This document shows positions 63,204-64,000 of a stretch of DNA of 64,000 nucleotides, in pieces. The stretch is from an uncultured Peptococcaceae bacterium (lineage in GTDB: Bacteria > Bacillota > Peptococcia > Peptococcales > Peptococcaceae). The notes under the pieces are model-generated. The model ran no database searches and was not told the DNA's origin. It saw nothing but the letters and a program-made list of their open reading frames with translations. The stretch is from the NCBI GenBank assembly GCA_910585405.1, contig CAJUDO010000017.1, forward strand, positions 1-64,000, given 5' to 3'. Position 1 is the first letter of the stretch, and each line of letters begins with the position of its first letter. Both the position numbers and the translations under genes were made by a program.

Positions 63204-64000
63204 ATGACTTGTGGAAGAAAGGCTTTAACTGATAATGTAATTGTTTTAGGTGTAGATGGATTTGAACCGTCTTTAGCGAAGAAATTTATGAATCAAGGGA
63301 AAATGCCAAACCTGAAAAAATTTGTGGAACGAGGTGCTGCTCGTGCAGATTTGACTCTGCTTGGTGCGATGCCGACTGTAACGCCGCCTATGTGGACGAC
63401 TCTGGCTACAGGTGCGTATCCCAGTACGCATGGTATTACGGCATTTTTTAATCCTCATCCTGAAAAATGTGGTTATTCCATCTATGCTTTAGATTCTACG
63501 ATGTGTTTGGCAGAACCATTTTGGAATGTAGCGGCAGAAGCCGGTAAAAAGACATTGGTATGGCACTGGCCAGGGTCCAGTTGGCCACCAACCAGCGACA
63601 GTCCTAATTTGCATGTTGTGGACGGTACACAGCCGGGTGCAGTGAATATGGGTATTGCAATTGTAGACCATGAAGCTATCGTGAATGCAAATGTTAACAT
63701 TGAGAAAGTGGTTTTTGCGGCTCACAATGCGACGAACAATCCTGGCGTTGGCTGTGTGATTACCGATTTGGATGTGGAAGAAGATAAAACAGAACAGAAA
63801 TCTGTTGGTGTTGCGGGGTTGGCTGCGGCAGGAAAAGGCTTGGAGTCTGCAAAGGTATATTTGGATGAAACTGATTCAGAAGTTGCAGTTATGGGCTTTA
63901 TGAATTTTGATATCACCAATTCTCCGATCAAGGAAGCAAATGGTTGGGCGAATGCGCCGGAGGATGCCAAGGAATTTACAATGCTGACCTCCAATGGCTA
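63204..64000 (+). CDS. Alkaline phosphatase family / type I phosphodiesterase (partial)
   Basis: The frame opens at ATG 63204 and stays open to the window end, about 265 codons, so the gene continues outside. The N-terminus has NVIVLGVDGFEPSLAKKFM with the first metal-site Asp, followed by MPNLKKFVERGA. The nucleophile region is MPTVTPPMWTTLATGAYPSTHGI, the signature of type I phosphodiesterase/nucleotide pyrophosphatase enzymes. There is no signal peptide, so a cytoplasmic substrate is likely. The ribosome-binding site is weak, so the start could differ. Confidence 0.82.
   Translation, partial: MTCGRKALTDNVIVLGVDGFEPSLAKKFMNQGKMPNLKKFVERGAARADLTLLGAMPTVTPPMWTTLATGAYPSTHGITAFFNPHPEKCGYSIYALDSTMCLAEPFWNVAAEAGKKTLVWHWPGSSWPPTSDSPNLHVVDGTQPGAVNMGIAIVDHEAIVNANVNIEKVVFAAHNATNNPGVGCVITDLDVEEDKTEQKSVGVAGLAAAGKGLESAKVYLDETDSEVAVMGFMNFDITNSPIKEANGWANAPEDAKEFTMLTSNG

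Noticed and set aside
1..64000. CRISPR arrays, tRNA or rRNA genes, intact insertion sequences or prophage
   Set aside because: No regularly spaced repeats, cloverleaf-type sequences, rRNA segments or complete transposase genes were recognised on reading the window.

Overview
The window is a chromosomal replication-origin region from a low-to-moderate GC, probably anaerobic member of the Bacillota. The evidence is the dnaA/dnaN/recF/gyrBA block facing rpmH-rnpA-yidD-yidC-jag-mnmE-mnmG-rsmG, a Noc-type ParB paralogue, parS sites, IscR/IscS/IscU-like genes and a PstSCAB-PhoU-PhoBR locus. The class (Clostridia or Negativicutes) cannot be fixed from sequence alone. The LPXTG-like sorting signal on the giant surface protein favours a gram-positive wall. 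No rRNA, tRNA, CRISPR array or intact insertion sequence was seen.

Layout. 1-9.2 kb is accessory: a frameshifted Rpn-type nuclease gene, a 2221-residue VWA/Cna-B surface protein with a newly noticed 39-codon ORF overlapping its TTG start, and a GC-rich gene of unknown function upstream. 9.2-18.1 kb, on the minus strand, is gyrA, gyrB, recF, dnaN and dnaA; no S4-domain yaaA gene lies between dnaN and recF. DnaA boxes flank dnaA on both sides, and oriC lies at about 18.16-18.69 kb. From 18.7 kb the plus strand carries the RNA/protein-biogenesis run to rsmG, then a DUF5714 protein, an acetyltransferase, noc and a DUF6054 protein. 28.5-33 kb holds superoxide dismutase and an Rrf2/IscR regulator divergent from metY-iscS-iscU. 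35-41.6 kb is the phosphate uptake and sensing operon.

41.6-58 kb is mixed. It has a perfect 16-bp parS palindrome (41610-41625) and a second near-match (57825-57840). It also has a CGGC-domain protein, a damaged ECF sigma gene with its partner membrane protein, a UDP-galactopyranose mutase/glycosyltransferase pair, an orphan ABC ATPase, tandem SdpI-like proteins, lipoproteins, and a LytTR/GHKL two-component cassette built around a small secreted protein. A Na+-symporter, methionine aminopeptidase with a SEC-C motif, and threonine aldolase follow. 58-64 kb looks like a catabolic island: LysR, amidohydrolase, SLC13-like carboxylate transporter, second LysR, and a type I phosphodiesterase/alkaline-phosphatase-like gene cut by the window end.

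The strongest candidate for an undescribed system is 49.99-52.64 kb. A LytTR response regulator, a signal-peptide-bearing 140-residue protein, a four-helix membrane protein and a two-helix GHKL kinase are encoded together. A pair of 11-bp direct repeats exactly 21 bp apart sits just upstream of a weak promoter for the secreted protein, as expected for LytTR-controlled autoinduction, but no AgrB/AgrD-like genes are present. A second regulatory find is a 12-bp motif placed inside both divergent promoters between the Rrf2 regulator and metY.
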